Source: JAAYRQ01 sp035647815
GTDB taxonomy: Bacteria > Bacillota > Syntrophomonadia > Syntrophomonadales > Syntrophomonadaceae
Assembly (NCBI GenBank): GCA_035647815.1
Contig: DASRMR010000008.1
Coordinates: 68,255-132,254 of the forward strand
Direction of reading: 5' to 3'
Length of the DNA: 64,000 nt
Both the position numbers and the translations under genes were made by a program. The stretch's first letter is position 1. Each line of letters opens with the position of its first letter. The notes under the pieces are model-generated. The model saw nothing but the letters and a program-made list of their open reading frames with translations, made no database searches and had not been told where the DNA came from. Positions 42,717-51,744 of this stretch are shown here, piece after piece.

Positions 42717-43718
42717 TTAACCATTAATAGATTGATCTAGTAAGGATTTTATACGACTATCTTTAAAAAGTGGTTTGCGGTCTAGGTCATGATTAGCCTC
42801 AATATGTCTAATAGTACCAGATGTGCTACGCATTACTAAGGTTTCAGTGATAGCTCTCCTTTTAGTATATCTTACCCCCTTGAGTAAGAAAGAATCAGTT
42901 ATTCCTGTTGCTACAAATATAACATCATCAGATTTGACTAGTTCGTTCATAGAAAATACTTTGGCGGGGTTCTCTATACCCATTTTCTTACACCTTAATA
43001 TTTCTTTATCATCCTCAGGGCAGAGTTTGGCCTGAAAATCGCCTCCTATACATTTCAAGGCTGCGGCGGTAATAACCCCTTCAGGTGCACCGCCAATTCC
43101 CATAAGCATATCAACACCTGAATTACTATAAGCAGCTGCTACACCTGGGGAAACATCACCATCAGTTATAAGCTTTATTCTAGCACCAGCTTTACGCACT
43201 TCTTCTATAATATGGCGATGTCTGGGGCGATCTAATATAACTACTGTCACTTCACAAACTAGTTTACCTAATGCTTTAGCAACTTCTTTTATATTCTCTT
43301 TTACTGGTGCTTCTAAATGGACTCTACCTTTAGCTGCTGACCCAACAGCTATTTTTTCCATATACATATCTGGAGCATGTAGTAACGAGCCTTTTGGAGC
43401 AACAGCTAAAACAGCTATAGCACCAGTAAGACCTTTAGCTACAATATTCGTTCCCTCTAGTGGATCTACTGCTATATCGACTTCAGGTAGAACACCTAAG
43501 CCAACCTTCTCGCCAATATACAACATAGGCGCTTCATCCATTTCGCCTTCACCGATTACAACGACCCCATCAACTGAGACCGTATCAAACATAACCCGCA
43601 TAGCGGTGACTGCGGCATAATCAGCTGCCTCTTTATTTCCTTTGCCAACCCAACGAGCTGCAGCAAGAGCCGCAGCTTCTGTTACCCTGGCAAACTCTAA
43701 AGCTAATTCTCTTTCCAA
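42717..43718 (-). CDS. glpX: Fructose-1,6-bisphosphatase class II
   Basis: The 333-residue gluconeogenic phosphatase has GEGEMDEAPMLYIGE near residue 57, the metal-binding DPLEGTNIVAKG near residue 87, and GIGGAPEGVITAAALK. The start is TTG with GGAGGGG six bases upstream. It is grouped with aldolase and transaldolase-family genes, an operon for sugar-phosphate flux in an organism that must make hexoses. The 195-base spacer after it contains a locally GC-richer stretch (42601-42660) without identified function. Confidence 0.96.
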   Translation of the reverse strand: MERELALEFARVTEAAALAAARWVGKGNKEAADYAAVTAMRVMFDTVSVDGVVVIGEGEMDEAPMLYIGEKVGLGVLPEVDIAVDPLEGTNIVAKGLTGAIAVLAVAPKGSLLHAPDMYMEKIAVGSAAKGRVHLEAPVKENIKEVAKALGKLVCEVTVVILDRPRHRHIIEEVRKAGARIKLITDGDVSPGVAAAYSNSGVDMLMGIGGAPEGVITAAALKCIGGDFQAKLCPEDDKEILRCKKMGIENPAKVFSMNELVKSDDVIFVATGITDSFLLKGVRYTKRRAITETLVMRSTSGTIRHIEANHDLDRKPLFKDSRIKSLLDQSING

Positions 43719-43741
43719 AACTAACCCCTCCGATTTGGTTC

Positions 43742-44386
43742 CTATTTAAACGCTGCTTCCCAATCAGCTAAGAACCTTTCTATCCCAGCATCGGTAAGCG
43801 GATGTTTTATCATTTGTTTAATTATTTTATAAGGTATGGTTGCAATATGTGAACCTAATTTAGCAGATTCTACTACATGCATAGGATGCCTAATACTTGC
43901 TGCAATTACTTCAGTTTCTATCATATATTGATCAAAGACAGTTAAAATATCATCTAACAAGATTAGCCCATCATTTCCTGTATCATCTACACGTCCTAAA
44001 AAAGGACTTACAAACTTAGCCCCTGCTCGAGCAGCTAACAAGGCTTGATTAGCAGAAAATACTAAAGTAGCATTACAAAAAATACCATCCTTTTTGAAGG
44101 TTTTGATAGCTTTTAGGCCAGTCTCGGTTATCGGCACTTTAATTACGACATTATTGTGAATAGCTGCCAACTCATGACCTTCCGCGATCATTTCATCATG
44201 AGTAAGACCAATAACTTCGGCACTAATTGGACCATCTACTAAATCACAAATTTCTTTAATAATTGTTTTATAGTCCTTGTTCTCGCGAGCAACTAAAGTG
44301 GGATTAGTCGTCACACCAGCTAAAAAGCCCATGGAATGAATGTCTTTTATCTCATCTATATTAGCAGAGTCAATAAAGATTTGCAA
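43742..44386 (-). CDS. Transaldolase / fructose-6-phosphate aldolase family
   Basis: The 214-residue short transaldolase-fold enzyme has FIDSANIDEI at the start, the Schiff-base lysine in GAKFVSPFLGRVDD, and TLVFSANQALLAARAG. Subfamily members act either as transaldolase (B. subtilis YwjH) or as F6P aldolase; the sequence alone does not decide. The start is TTG with AGGAGG. It lies between glpX and fba. Confidence 0.92.
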   Translation of the reverse strand: MQIFIDSANIDEIKDIHSMGFLAGVTTNPTLVARENKDYKTIIKEICDLVDGPISAEVIGLTHDEMIAEGHELAAIHNNVVIKVPITETGLKAIKTFKKDGIFCNATLVFSANQALLAARAGAKFVSPFLGRVDDTGNDGLILLDDILTVFDQYMIETEVIAASIRHPMHVVESAKLGSHIATIPYKIIKQMIKHPLTDAGIERFLADWEAAFK

Positions 44387-44414
44387 TATAAATTCTCCTC
44401 CTGTCAGTAAATAT

Positions 44415-45269
44415 TTAGGCTTGCCCAGAACTTCCGAAAAGCCTAATCTTTTCTCGGATAATTTCTACGGTAGTTTCCCGAGCAGGACCTAATAATTTCC
44501 GGGGATCAATTTCATCTGGGTTCAGGCTCACTTCCTTGCGTATCCGCCCTACAAATGCTTCTCTTATATTAGTGTCGATATTTACTTTACATATGCCTAA
44601 TTCAATAGCTCGAGTAATAGCTTCATCCGGAACTCCTGATGAGCCATGTAAAACAATAGGAATGTTTATTAAATTTTTAATCTCGGTTAAACGATCGAAA
44701 TCTAGCTTAGGCTCACCTTTATATTGCCCATGTGCTGTGCCTATAGCTATAGCTAAACTTTCTACCCCAGTCTGTTCTACGAACAGTTTGGCCTCGTTGG
44801 GGTCAGTGTAAAGCGCGTCTTTTTCGCTTACATGAATATCATCTTCCGTACCACCTATTTTGCCTAATTCTGCTTCTACAGAAACACCAATAGGTCTAGC
44901 CACCTCCATAACTTTCTGAGTCATACGTATGTTTTCCTCTAAAGAAAGTTGGGAACCATCGTACATTACTGAAGAGAATCCACTACGAATACACCTGACT
45001 ACTTGCTCGAAACTTGTTCCATGATCAAGATGAAGTGCAATCGGTACCTTAACCGATTGAGCTGCAAGCCTTACCATTCCTGTGATAAAATCTAAACCAG
45101 CATATTTGATTGCTCCTTGACTAGCTTGCATTATCACTGGTGCATTCTCTTTTTCAGCTGCCTCTGCAATAGCTTGGATTATCTCCATGTTATTAGCATT
45201 AAATGCACCTACTGCATACTTACCTTTATACGCCTTTTGTAATAATTCTGTTACTGAAACTAATGCCAT
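44415..45269 (-). CDS. fba: Fructose-1,6-bisphosphate aldolase class II
   Basis: The 284-residue zinc aldolase has the LHLDHGTSFE motif (catalytic Asp and zinc His), the second zinc motif in VSVEAELGKIGG, and HGSSGVPDEAI. It is the FbaA type. It is located between spo0F and the transaldolase gene, exactly as in B. subtilis. Confidence 0.96.
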   Translation of the reverse strand: MALVSVTELLQKAYKGKYAVGAFNANNMEIIQAIAEAAEKENAPVIMQASQGAIKYAGLDFITGMVRLAAQSVKVPIALHLDHGTSFEQVVRCIRSGFSSVMYDGSQLSLEENIRMTQKVMEVARPIGVSVEAELGKIGGTEDDIHVSEKDALYTDPNEAKLFVEQTGVESLAIAIGTAHGQYKGEPKLDFDRLTEIKNLINIPIVLHGSSGVPDEAITRAIELGICKVNIDTNIREAFVGRIRKEVSLNPDEIDPRKLLGPARETTVEIIREKIRLFGSSGQA

Positions 45270-45298
45270 TAATTAATCACCTCTATGAAAATATATCC

Positions 45299-45670
45299 TT
45301 AAGAGTTCTTGTTAAGAACCATTTCTTTAACTAAATCGCGTAAAACCATTATATCAAACGGTTTAGCAATACATTTTTTAACCCCGACTTCGAGGATCTT
45401 ATTTACTATTTCCATCTCCCCATAAGCAGTCATAATTACAATATATTGGTCTTGGTCAATAGCTAGAATTTTCTCGGCTGCCTCCAAACCGTCCATATTA
45501 GGCATCTTCATATCCATCAAAATAATATCTGGTTTCAACTCTTGGGCCATATCTATAGCTTCCAGCCCATCAGATGCTAAATATACTTGCCAGCTCTCTT
45601 TCTTGAAAAGTTCTTCTAGTAACCGCCGAACACCTTTTTGATCATCCACAATTAATATAGTATATTCCAT
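45299..45670 (-). CDS. spo0F: Sporulation response regulator Spo0F
   Basis: The 123-residue single-domain receiver passes phosphate from sensor kinases towards Spo0A through Spo0B. It has the acidic pair in LIVDDQKGVRRLLEE, the phosphorylated aspartate in LMDMKMPNMDG, the switch threonine in VIMTAYGE and the lysine in AKPFDI. The start is ATG 45670, since AGGAGG lies just before it inside a longer reading. The position next to fba is that of Bacillus spo0F. In clostridia without Spo0B its role is open. Confidence 0.93.
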   Translation of the reverse strand: MEYTILIVDDQKGVRRLLEELFKKESWQVYLASDGLEAIDMAQELKPDIILMDMKMPNMDGLEAAEKILAIDQDQYIVIMTAYGEMEIVNKILEVGVKKCIAKPFDIMVLRDLVKEMVLNKNS

Positions 45671-45756
45671 TTTTCCTCCTAAAATTATTACCATATCTTA
45701 TTACTATATTTGTTACTATTGGATTGTTTCTACAAGCAGTATGTTTTTACCTTCCT

Positions 45757-46338
45757 TTATTTGTAAAAAGGTATCGTAGAAGAAATAGTTACTAGAATTA
45801 CTATTAAAATCATTATAACTAAAATCATTGGAATTAAATACAGAAAAATAGCTTGACTTGTACTTAATTCAAATGATTCTCGGATAGCAATTATTTGTAA
45901 AGCTAATGTCCATAGACCTATAACTAAAGGGGCTAAAATAGATAAGGGGGTAAAGCCAGCTGTAATAGCAATATATTGTAGTGGAGGAGCAAATATCCCT
46001 GGTAAAGAGGCAAAACCTAAACTAGCTAATAAGCCCTTCGCATTCCCTGTCTGGTAAATAATTTCTCCTAAAAGGGAATATAGACCCGACATTATAAAGA
46101 GCATTATAACTGAAAAAATTACCCCTATAAATGCAACTAACCATATTAAGCTATTAGGTATCGCTAATACCTGCTCTACAGGCTCCAAAAGTACAATCCC
46201 ACGATTTACTATCATATTGAAAATCATTACTACTGAAAATAATATTATACCTGCTAACCATAAGTTGTTTTTACTAATAGTGTTTAATGTCTTTACAGGG
46301 GTAAACATTATTCCATATATTGTTTCTATCAAATTCAC
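45757..46338 (-). CDS. Yip1-domain membrane protein
   Basis: The 193-residue protein has five hydrophobic helices and the Yip1-like N-terminus IYGIMFTPVKTLNTISKN, with SLGFASLPGIFAPP in the middle. Bacterial Yip1-family proteins have no agreed function. It lies 51 bases from sppA, in the envelope-related group femX-alr-sppA. Confidence 0.8.
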   Translation of the reverse strand: MNLIETIYGIMFTPVKTLNTISKNNLWLAGIILFSVVMIFNMIVNRGIVLLEPVEQVLAIPNSLIWLVAFIGVIFSVIMLFIMSGLYSLLGEIIYQTGNAKGLLASLGFASLPGIFAPPLQYIAITAGFTPLSILAPLVIGLWTLALQIIAIRESFELSTSQAIFLYLIPMILVIMILIVILVTISSTIPFYK

Positions 46339-46389
46339 TATTAAGCCATCCTTCCGTACAGAAACTAAGGTACTACTTGGAACTGTAAA

Positions 46390-47283
46390 TTATTTTAATA
46401 CAAAACTATTATTAGTAAGAAGATCCTGTACATTCATGTTTATAGCTAGATGATCCCAAAAGTTATTGGTATTTAATATTTCTACAGGACTATCTTTATC
46501 CATGCCTGCTATCTGTTCTGCTGTTTCTAGTGCATCATAATAATTACCGATACTATCGACTAAGCCTAATTCGAATGCTTGACGCCCGGAAAATATGCGC
46601 CCATCAGCGATTGTCTTTAGTTCATCGACATCAATCTTGTCTTTACGTCCCTGCATAACCTGGTCTAAAAATTGTTCATATGAATCATCAATAATAGCTT
46701 GTAATAACTGGTGTTCTTCACTAGTTAACTCCCTACTAGGTGAACCCATATCTTTCATATCACCGCTTTTTATAACTCGGGAGCTTATACCTATTTTCTC
46801 ATATAAACCTTGTAAATTAGTAAGTTCCATGATAACACCGATGCTGCCAGTTAAGGAAGATCCATTAGCAACAATATGGTCACTACTGCAAGCAATCCAA
46901 TAGCCTCCTGAGGCACATACATCACCCATCGAAGTTATAATCGGCTTCCCTGTTGCCCTTAATTTATCAAGTTCAAGCCCAATTTCTTGAGAAGCGCCTG
47001 AAGTTCCTCCAGGACTATTAATCCTTAAAACTACTGCCTTTATATCACTTCTATCGCCGGCCTTCCTAATAGCTTTCATAATCTCATCTGCTCCGGCAGT
47101 TCCACTATCTATCAAACTAACAGATGTATTTCCTGTAATAGCACCGTTTATTTCTATAACTCCAATTTTGGGCGAGCTAGATTTGGCAATACTATCTGGC
47201 GGGCTACTAGCTGTTTTTATAGCTAAGTAACCAGTAATAAGCAAGAATACTGCTATTATCCCTACAACTATCTTTTTTTGCAA
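46390..47283 (-). CDS. sppA: Signal peptide peptidase SppA
   Basis: The 297-residue membrane serine protease has an N-terminal anchor (residues 4-22), the RINSPGGTSGASQEI motif, the nucleophile serine in CASGGYWIACSS and the general-base lysine in RVIKSGDMKDMGSP. It degrades cleaved signal peptides. The start is TTG with GGAGGG. It is two bases after the alr-family gene, so the two are co-transcribed. A damaged copy of part of this gene lies at 51559-51617. Confidence 0.95.
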   Translation of the reverse strand: MQKKIVVGIIAVFLLITGYLAIKTASSPPDSIAKSSSPKIGVIEINGAITGNTSVSLIDSGTAGADEIMKAIRKAGDRSDIKAVVLRINSPGGTSGASQEIGLELDKLRATGKPIITSMGDVCASGGYWIACSSDHIVANGSSLTGSIGVIMELTNLQGLYEKIGISSRVIKSGDMKDMGSPSRELTSEEHQLLQAIIDDSYEQFLDQVMQGRKDKIDVDELKTIADGRIFSGRQAFELGLVDSIGNYYDALETAEQIAGMDKDSPVEILNTNNFWDHLAINMNVQDLLTNNSFVLK

Positions 47284-47285
47284 GA

Positions 47286-48482
47286 TTAGCCCTCCTTTGT
47301 AATATAAACTGTTTTATTCCCTCGGCTAACTTTACCTGATAAATCGCCTTGCACATACAATCGTACTATATCCTGATCTATTAATGTTTTTCTCATAGGA
47401 ACTTCTACTATATCTCCTACTTCCACATCACTATGTATAGGAAGTTCTATTAATGTCATCTGCATAAAAACCTTACCTCGTATGGGATAATTTTCGTTTT
47501 TTATCTTCACATTCATGGTAAAACGAGAGTAATTAAAATATCTTAAAATGGTGCGCAACAATATTTTTATTAAGTCCAAAAAATTAGTAGGCGGGTTAGC
47601 AACCTCTAATACCAAACCATCACTAAAACCTACTGGTATTACAGCTACTTTGGCATTTGCCTTTAAACGGTAAGTTCTATAATAACCTAAATACTGACCT
47701 TTTTGCATCTCCCGGAGCGATATTATTTTAGTCTTAAAAGAAAATGGGTCAGTCAATTCAAAAGGGTGGGGCATATCTCCCACTGGGAATTGACCAGATA
47801 ATAATGTTCCAATCCTCACCGCATCTAAATGCATTTCCGGATATTTAAGAAAAACTGTACTATTAGCAAAATGTTTAATCGGTATATGAATATTATTATG
47901 CTCTAACTTGTTTATAATTTCAGTAAATTGTTTAAACTGGTTAATAGTATGTTTTTCATTATTAGCTTCTGCTACATGGGTAAATATCCCCTCGATATAT
48001 ATGAAAGGATTATTTAATAAGTCATTACAAATATCGATTAAATCTTCATCATAAATTCCAAACCGACCTAAGCCTGTATCTACTTTAAGATGAATATTCA
48101 CTGGGATCCTTAATTTACTAGAAACTTTATTAATCAATTGACTATCATAAATTGAAGTTATAGCTAAAGTTATCTCGTTTTCTATAGCTTCCTTAATTTC
48201 AAGCTCATCTATTAAAGGGCTAAAAAGCATAATACTAGATTTAATCCCGGAATTTCTAATTTTCAATGCTTCATCTAAATAACTGACAGCCAAAAAATCT
48301 ACACCGTTTTGCTGGAGGATACGTGCAACTTCTATAGCTCCATGACCATATCCATTAGCTTTGACTACTCCTATAAGTCTTGCTCTATCAGCTAAGTGGG
48401 CTTGGATATTTAGCAGATTGTTTTTGATAGCTAAAATATCGATTTCAACCCATTTGTTTCCTTTCAAATTCTCCAATATCAA
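47286..48482 (-). CDS. alr: Alanine racemase family protein, divergent
   Basis: The 398-residue PLP enzyme has the lysine motif VVKANGYGHGAIEVA and VDTGLGRFGI, and HFANSTVF for phosphate binding. Other conserved parts are altered: the usual VRPGIALYG is VRIGTLLSG, the CMDQ-type motif is FMQM, and I find no PYE-type C-terminal motif carrying the PLP-phosphate tyrosine. It may still make D-alanine for the wall, or racemise another amino acid. The start is TTG with a GGGGGA ribosome site. It sits between femX and sppA. Confidence 0.82.
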   Translation of the reverse strand: MILENLKGNKWVEIDILAIKNNLLNIQAHLADRARLIGVVKANGYGHGAIEVARILQQNGVDFLAVSYLDEALKIRNSGIKSSIMLFSPLIDELEIKEAIENEITLAITSIYDSQLINKVSSKLRIPVNIHLKVDTGLGRFGIYDEDLIDICNDLLNNPFIYIEGIFTHVAEANNEKHTINQFKQFTEIINKLEHNNIHIPIKHFANSTVFLKYPEMHLDAVRIGTLLSGQFPVGDMPHPFELTDPFSFKTKIISLREMQKGQYLGYYRTYRLKANAKVAVIPVGFSDGLVLEVANPPTNFLDLIKILLRTILRYFNYSRFTMNVKIKNENYPIRGKVFMQMTLIELPIHSDVEVGDIVEVPMRKTLIDQDIVRLYVQGDLSGKVSRGNKTVYITKEG

Positions 48483-48495
48483 TAATCCCCCTACC

Positions 48496-49560
48496 CTATT
48501 TACTTCTGCTTTGCATAATTTTCATATAAATTGGTAGAGCATTATTCCAAAGCCAATAGAAAAATGGAGAATAAACATAATCCCACTCTCCTATAAATTC
48601 GGTAAACTCTCCATTAAAACCTTTTTTAAATCGGTATAAACCGTAAAGGGGGTTGTTTTCATCTAAATCTCCTGATACACCGCGAAAATCATATAAACTA
48701 CAATGGTTTTCTTTTGCCCATTCAATCATCGTCCATTGTATTAAGTAATTTGGCATTACATTGCGATATTCATTACTGGAGGCTCCGTATAAATACCACA
48801 CCTTATCACCAGTCAACATGGCTAATGTACTTGCAATAACATTTCCTTCATATTCGGCTATAAAGACTTGTGCATAACCATTTAAAACCAAATGATCCCA
48901 TATCCATTCGAAATACTCATAGCCTCTAATTAGGAATTTATCCCGCTCAGCAGTCTCCAGCAAAACCTTGTAGAATATTTTCAAATCATCTTTGCTAGTA
49001 GCTTCCCGTATTTCTACGCCTCTGCGACCTGCTAATCTAATGTTATATCTCCATTTAGAATGCATATTTGCTAATATTGTGTCTAATGTTGGGTTTATAT
49101 CTAAACGAAACACAAAATTAGGTTGTACACCTTCAAAATCTAGTCCGGTTTCATTTTTCCTAAAACCACATTGATTAAGAATATCCGCAAAACGTATATT
49201 ATCAGCTTTTACATCAGGATCTATCTTTAACAAAATTGCCCCATGTTCTTTGGCCACTTTAGTAGCCCCGGTAAATAGTGCCTCAGCTAATTCTTCATCA
49301 TCTATATCAATTACCGGACCTCGAGGGGAATAAAATATACATTTGTTCAGACCAGGTATGGGTAGCCTTTTTTTCAGGATTAACAGTGATGCTTGGATTT
49401 CACCATCCTTTTCTAAAACTAATGGCAGGGGTTCCCAGCCCATACTTCTTTTCACTTCTCCCCATTCCCACAATTGTAAAAAATGACCTTTATTGTGGCT
49501 TTCCACAAATTCATTATATCTCGCTTTTTCTTTTATATCGATTATTCTAGTCGTAAACAT
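48496..49560 (-). CDS. FemAB/FemX family peptidyltransferase
   Basis: The 354-residue protein belongs to the FemABX fold of tandem GNAT-like domains that add amino acids from aminoacyl-tRNA to lipid II. Recognisable parts are GHFLQLWEWGEVKRSMGWEP, HSKWRYNIRLAGRRGVEIRE and the C-terminal DFRGVSGDLDENNPLYGLYRFKKGF. The residue added is unknown. It heads the femX-alr-sppA group. An 18-base perfect palindrome lies about 30 bases upstream of its ATG. Confidence 0.9.
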   Translation of the reverse strand: MFTTRIIDIKEKARYNEFVESHNKGHFLQLWEWGEVKRSMGWEPLPLVLEKDGEIQASLLILKKRLPIPGLNKCIFYSPRGPVIDIDDEELAEALFTGATKVAKEHGAILLKIDPDVKADNIRFADILNQCGFRKNETGLDFEGVQPNFVFRLDINPTLDTILANMHSKWRYNIRLAGRRGVEIREATSKDDLKIFYKVLLETAERDKFLIRGYEYFEWIWDHLVLNGYAQVFIAEYEGNVIASTLAMLTGDKVWYLYGASSNEYRNVMPNYLIQWTMIEWAKENHCSLYDFRGVSGDLDENNPLYGLYRFKKGFNGEFTEFIGEWDYVYSPFFYWLWNNALPIYMKIMQSRSK

Positions 49561-49589
49561 TAGGTCGCTCCCTTATTTTTGTTCTTTTT

Positions 49590-49607
49590 TCTACCTATAT
49601 AGGTAGA
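49590..49607. promoter_or_regulatory. Perfect 18-base palindrome upstream of femX
   Basis: TCTACCTATATAGGTAGA is fully self-complementary and lies in the divergent spacer between femX and the first CoA-transferase gene, a typical operator shape. The binding protein is unknown. The remainder of the 49608-49841 spacer holds the region duplicated upstream of the second CoA-transferase gene. Confidence 0.5.
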
Positions 49608-49752
49608 TACTTCAACTATTTACTATAATCTATTATGCCTCCTTTTGGTAATACTTAATAGATTTTTTCTTCTGTTTTACAAAAATTTTGCAGACTTTCT
49701 TTAAATTATTCATTAATTTCCTCTCTAAAAAAAGGATAAGGAGCTTTTTGTG

Positions 49753-49770
49753 CGAATATTCTAATATATG
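49753..49770 (+). promoter_or_regulatory. Upstream element shared by both CoA-transferase genes, copy 1
   Basis: CGAATATTCTAATATATG is identical at 49753-49770 and 51745-51762, 71 and 62 bases before the two TTG starts. It contains the palindrome GAATATTC. It may be part of a promoter or operator kept in both copies. Confidence 0.45.
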
Positions 49771-49841
49771 TGAATCTATATGTAAATCGTATAGCTTTTT
49801 CTGTCGTATAAGTATTTACAAAGATTTTGGGGGGGTATATT

Positions 49842-51215
49842 TTGGGTACTTTTTTAAGAGAATACAAAGAAAAACTTATTACTGCTGAACAAGCAGCCAA
49901 ACTAGTTGAGTCTAATAGTCTCATTGATTATGGTATGTTTGCAACGAAACCTGTTGACTTTGATATTGCTCTAGCTAAGCGAGCTGGTAGTGGCCTAGAA
50001 AATGTTAATATTCGTGGCACTGGAACTGTACTACCTATACCAGAAGTTATAAAGGGTGATCCGGAACAAAAGACTTTCCAGTGGTTTAGCTGGTATTACA
50101 CTGCTATTGATCGTAGAGCCGGGGATTTTGGCTTAGCAGCTCATCTTCCATTTAATTACCATGAGGCTACTACTATGTCTTGTGATGTGGATAATACACA
50201 CCCACACTTGTTACCTGATGTTTGGATAGCACAAGTTACTCCTATGGATAAACATGGCTGTTTTAATTTCGGTATAGGTAATTCTCATAATCGTGCATTA
50301 GCTTTAAATTCTAAAATTGCTATAGTCGAAGTGAATGAGAATTTGCCTCGTTGTCTAGGTGGTAATGATGAGTATATCCATATTAGTGAAGTAGATTATA
50401 TTATCGAAGGATCTAACTCGCCAGCATTTGCTACTCCACCATCTCCAGCTCCATCAGATGAAGATGTGAAAATAGCAGAGTTAATAGTAGAAGAAATAAT
50501 AGATGGCTCCTGTATCCAGCTAGGAATTGGCGCTATGCCTAACTTAATCGGAAACATGATAGCAAATTCCGATTTAAAAGACTTAGGGATTCAAAGTGAA
50601 ATGTTCTGTGATGCCTATGTTAAAATGTATGAAGCTGGAAAAGTCACTAATGCTAAAAAAGCCTACGATATTAACAAATCTACCTATTCTTTTTGTTTAG
50701 GTACAAATGAGACTTATGAATTTATAGATGATAATCCTTTACTTGCTTCGTGTACAGTCGGTTATACTAATGACCCATCTAAAGTTGCTCTACATGATAA
50801 TGTCATCTCCATTAATAATATCCTAGAAGTCGATCTTTTATCCCAAGTTTGTTCGGAAACTTCTGGACTTAGACAAATATCTGGTACTGGTGGTCAACTG
50901 GACTTCGTCATTGGTGCCTTCCATTCTAGAGGAGGTAAGGCATTTTTAGCCTTTTCGTCAACATTTAAAGATAAAGAAGGGCAAGTGCATTCTCGTATTA
51001 AGCCTATGTTAACTCCCGGTTCTACTGTTACTGTTCCCAGAACCCAAGTTAACTATTTAGTTACTGAATATGGTAAATACAACCTTAAAGCACTTTCTAC
51101 TTGGGGTCGGGCTGAAGCACTAGTTAATTTAGCTCATCCTGACTTTCGTGATGATTTGATTAAGGAAGCTAAGGAAATGAAACTTTGGTCTAAGACTAAC
51201 CGTATACCGTTTTAG
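49842..51215 (+). CDS. Acetyl-CoA hydrolase/transferase family, butyryl-CoA:acetate CoA-transferase type, copy 1
   Basis: The 457-residue enzyme has the two-domain family fold, with the catalytic glutamate E253 in SEMFCDAYVKMYEAGK, an oxyanion-loop GIGAMPN at 228-234 and GTGGQLDF at 348-355, as in butyryl-CoA or 4-hydroxybutyrate CoA-transferases. It would exchange CoA between acetyl-CoA and a short-chain acid, activating or releasing butyrate. The TTG at 49842 is chosen because GGGGGGG lies upstream and the second copy starts at the same residue; a TTG at 49827 would include that ribosome site. It is on the plus strand, opposite to its neighbours. Confidence 0.92.
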   Translation: MGTFLREYKEKLITAEQAAKLVESNSLIDYGMFATKPVDFDIALAKRAGSGLENVNIRGTGTVLPIPEVIKGDPEQKTFQWFSWYYTAIDRRAGDFGLAAHLPFNYHEATTMSCDVDNTHPHLLPDVWIAQVTPMDKHGCFNFGIGNSHNRALALNSKIAIVEVNENLPRCLGGNDEYIHISEVDYIIEGSNSPAFATPPSPAPSDEDVKIAELIVEEIIDGSCIQLGIGAMPNLIGNMIANSDLKDLGIQSEMFCDAYVKMYEAGKVTNAKKAYDINKSTYSFCLGTNETYEFIDDNPLLASCTVGYTNDPSKVALHDNVISINNILEVDLLSQVCSETSGLRQISGTGGQLDFVIGAFHSRGGKAFLAFSSTFKDKEGQVHSRIKPMLTPGSTVTVPRTQVNYLVTEYGKYNLKALSTWGRAEALVNLAHPDFRDDLIKEAKEMKLWSKTNRIPF

Positions 51216-51220
51216 GGATC

Positions 51221-51267
51221 CACGCGGACTAACGCAGACTTTTTATGACTGGCGCGAAGGGGAATTT
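51221..51267. repeat. GC-rich degenerate repeat after CoA-transferase copy 1
   Basis: The stretch starting CACGCGGACTAACGCAGACT consists of loosely repeated ACGCGGACTA-like units. It aligns with 53210-53259 after the second copy at about three quarters of positions. Its base composition is unlike the AT-rich surroundings. Confidence 0.6.
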
Positions 51268-51437
51268 TAACACACCCTGGGGTGCTCCCGATGTTCGCTA
51301 TCGCTCACTATTAAGGTTGCAGATTTTCACTTTTGTTTTTATATGACCTGCGGTCATTAGTAAGATTTCCTAACTCGTACCAAGTTTAGGTTAAAGTTAA
51401 CACCAGATATTTAAATTAAAATTGAAATTTAATTGGG

Positions 51438-51462
51438 AAAAGCACCTTAAGGTGCTTTTTTT
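51438..51462 (+). terminator. Terminator of CoA-transferase copy 1
   Basis: AAAAGCACC (51438-51446) and GGTGCTTTT (51451-51459) form nine pairs with a TTAA loop and a following T-run, about 220 bases past the stop. Confidence 0.85.
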
Positions 51463-51558
51463 ATTTAAAATTATAATAGATTTAGTGTAATTCAATGACT
51501 TTATAAATGAATATCTGGAGCAGCTGGGGTGTTTTATCAACCACCGTTGAGTTAAAGT

Positions 51559-51684
51559 ATCAAGTTCCTGGTTTCCTATGAGGAGCGCTTGTAGTGCGCC
51601 AGAACTATTAATTCTTACAGCTACCTTAGCATTCTCCTGAACTTTTTGCCTCTCCTGAAGCAATATTACTTTAGTCTTAAAAAA
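51559..51684 (-). pseudogene. Fused remnants of sppA and alr
   Basis: Bases 51559-51617 align with sppA 46966-47027 at about 80 percent. They include GAACTATTAAT-CTTA, which on the minus strand encodes RINS-G. Bases 51617-51633 align with alr 47641-47657 at 15 of 17. Bases 51637-51684 align with alr 47694-47741 at about 85 percent. The order and orientation are those of the intact sppA-alr pair, with about 600 bases missing between. No functional product is expected. Confidence 0.75.
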
Positions 51685-51744
51685 ATTTTTCTTTAAATTA
51701 TTAATTAATCTTATATTTAAAAAAGGAATAAAAGACTCTTTGCT

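Noticed and set aside
51397..51663. 88-codon minus-strand reading between the CoA-transferase genes
   Set aside because: It runs across the terminator and the sppA/alr scars, has no ribosome site, and its RINSSG similarity to SppA is explained by the pseudogene fragment.
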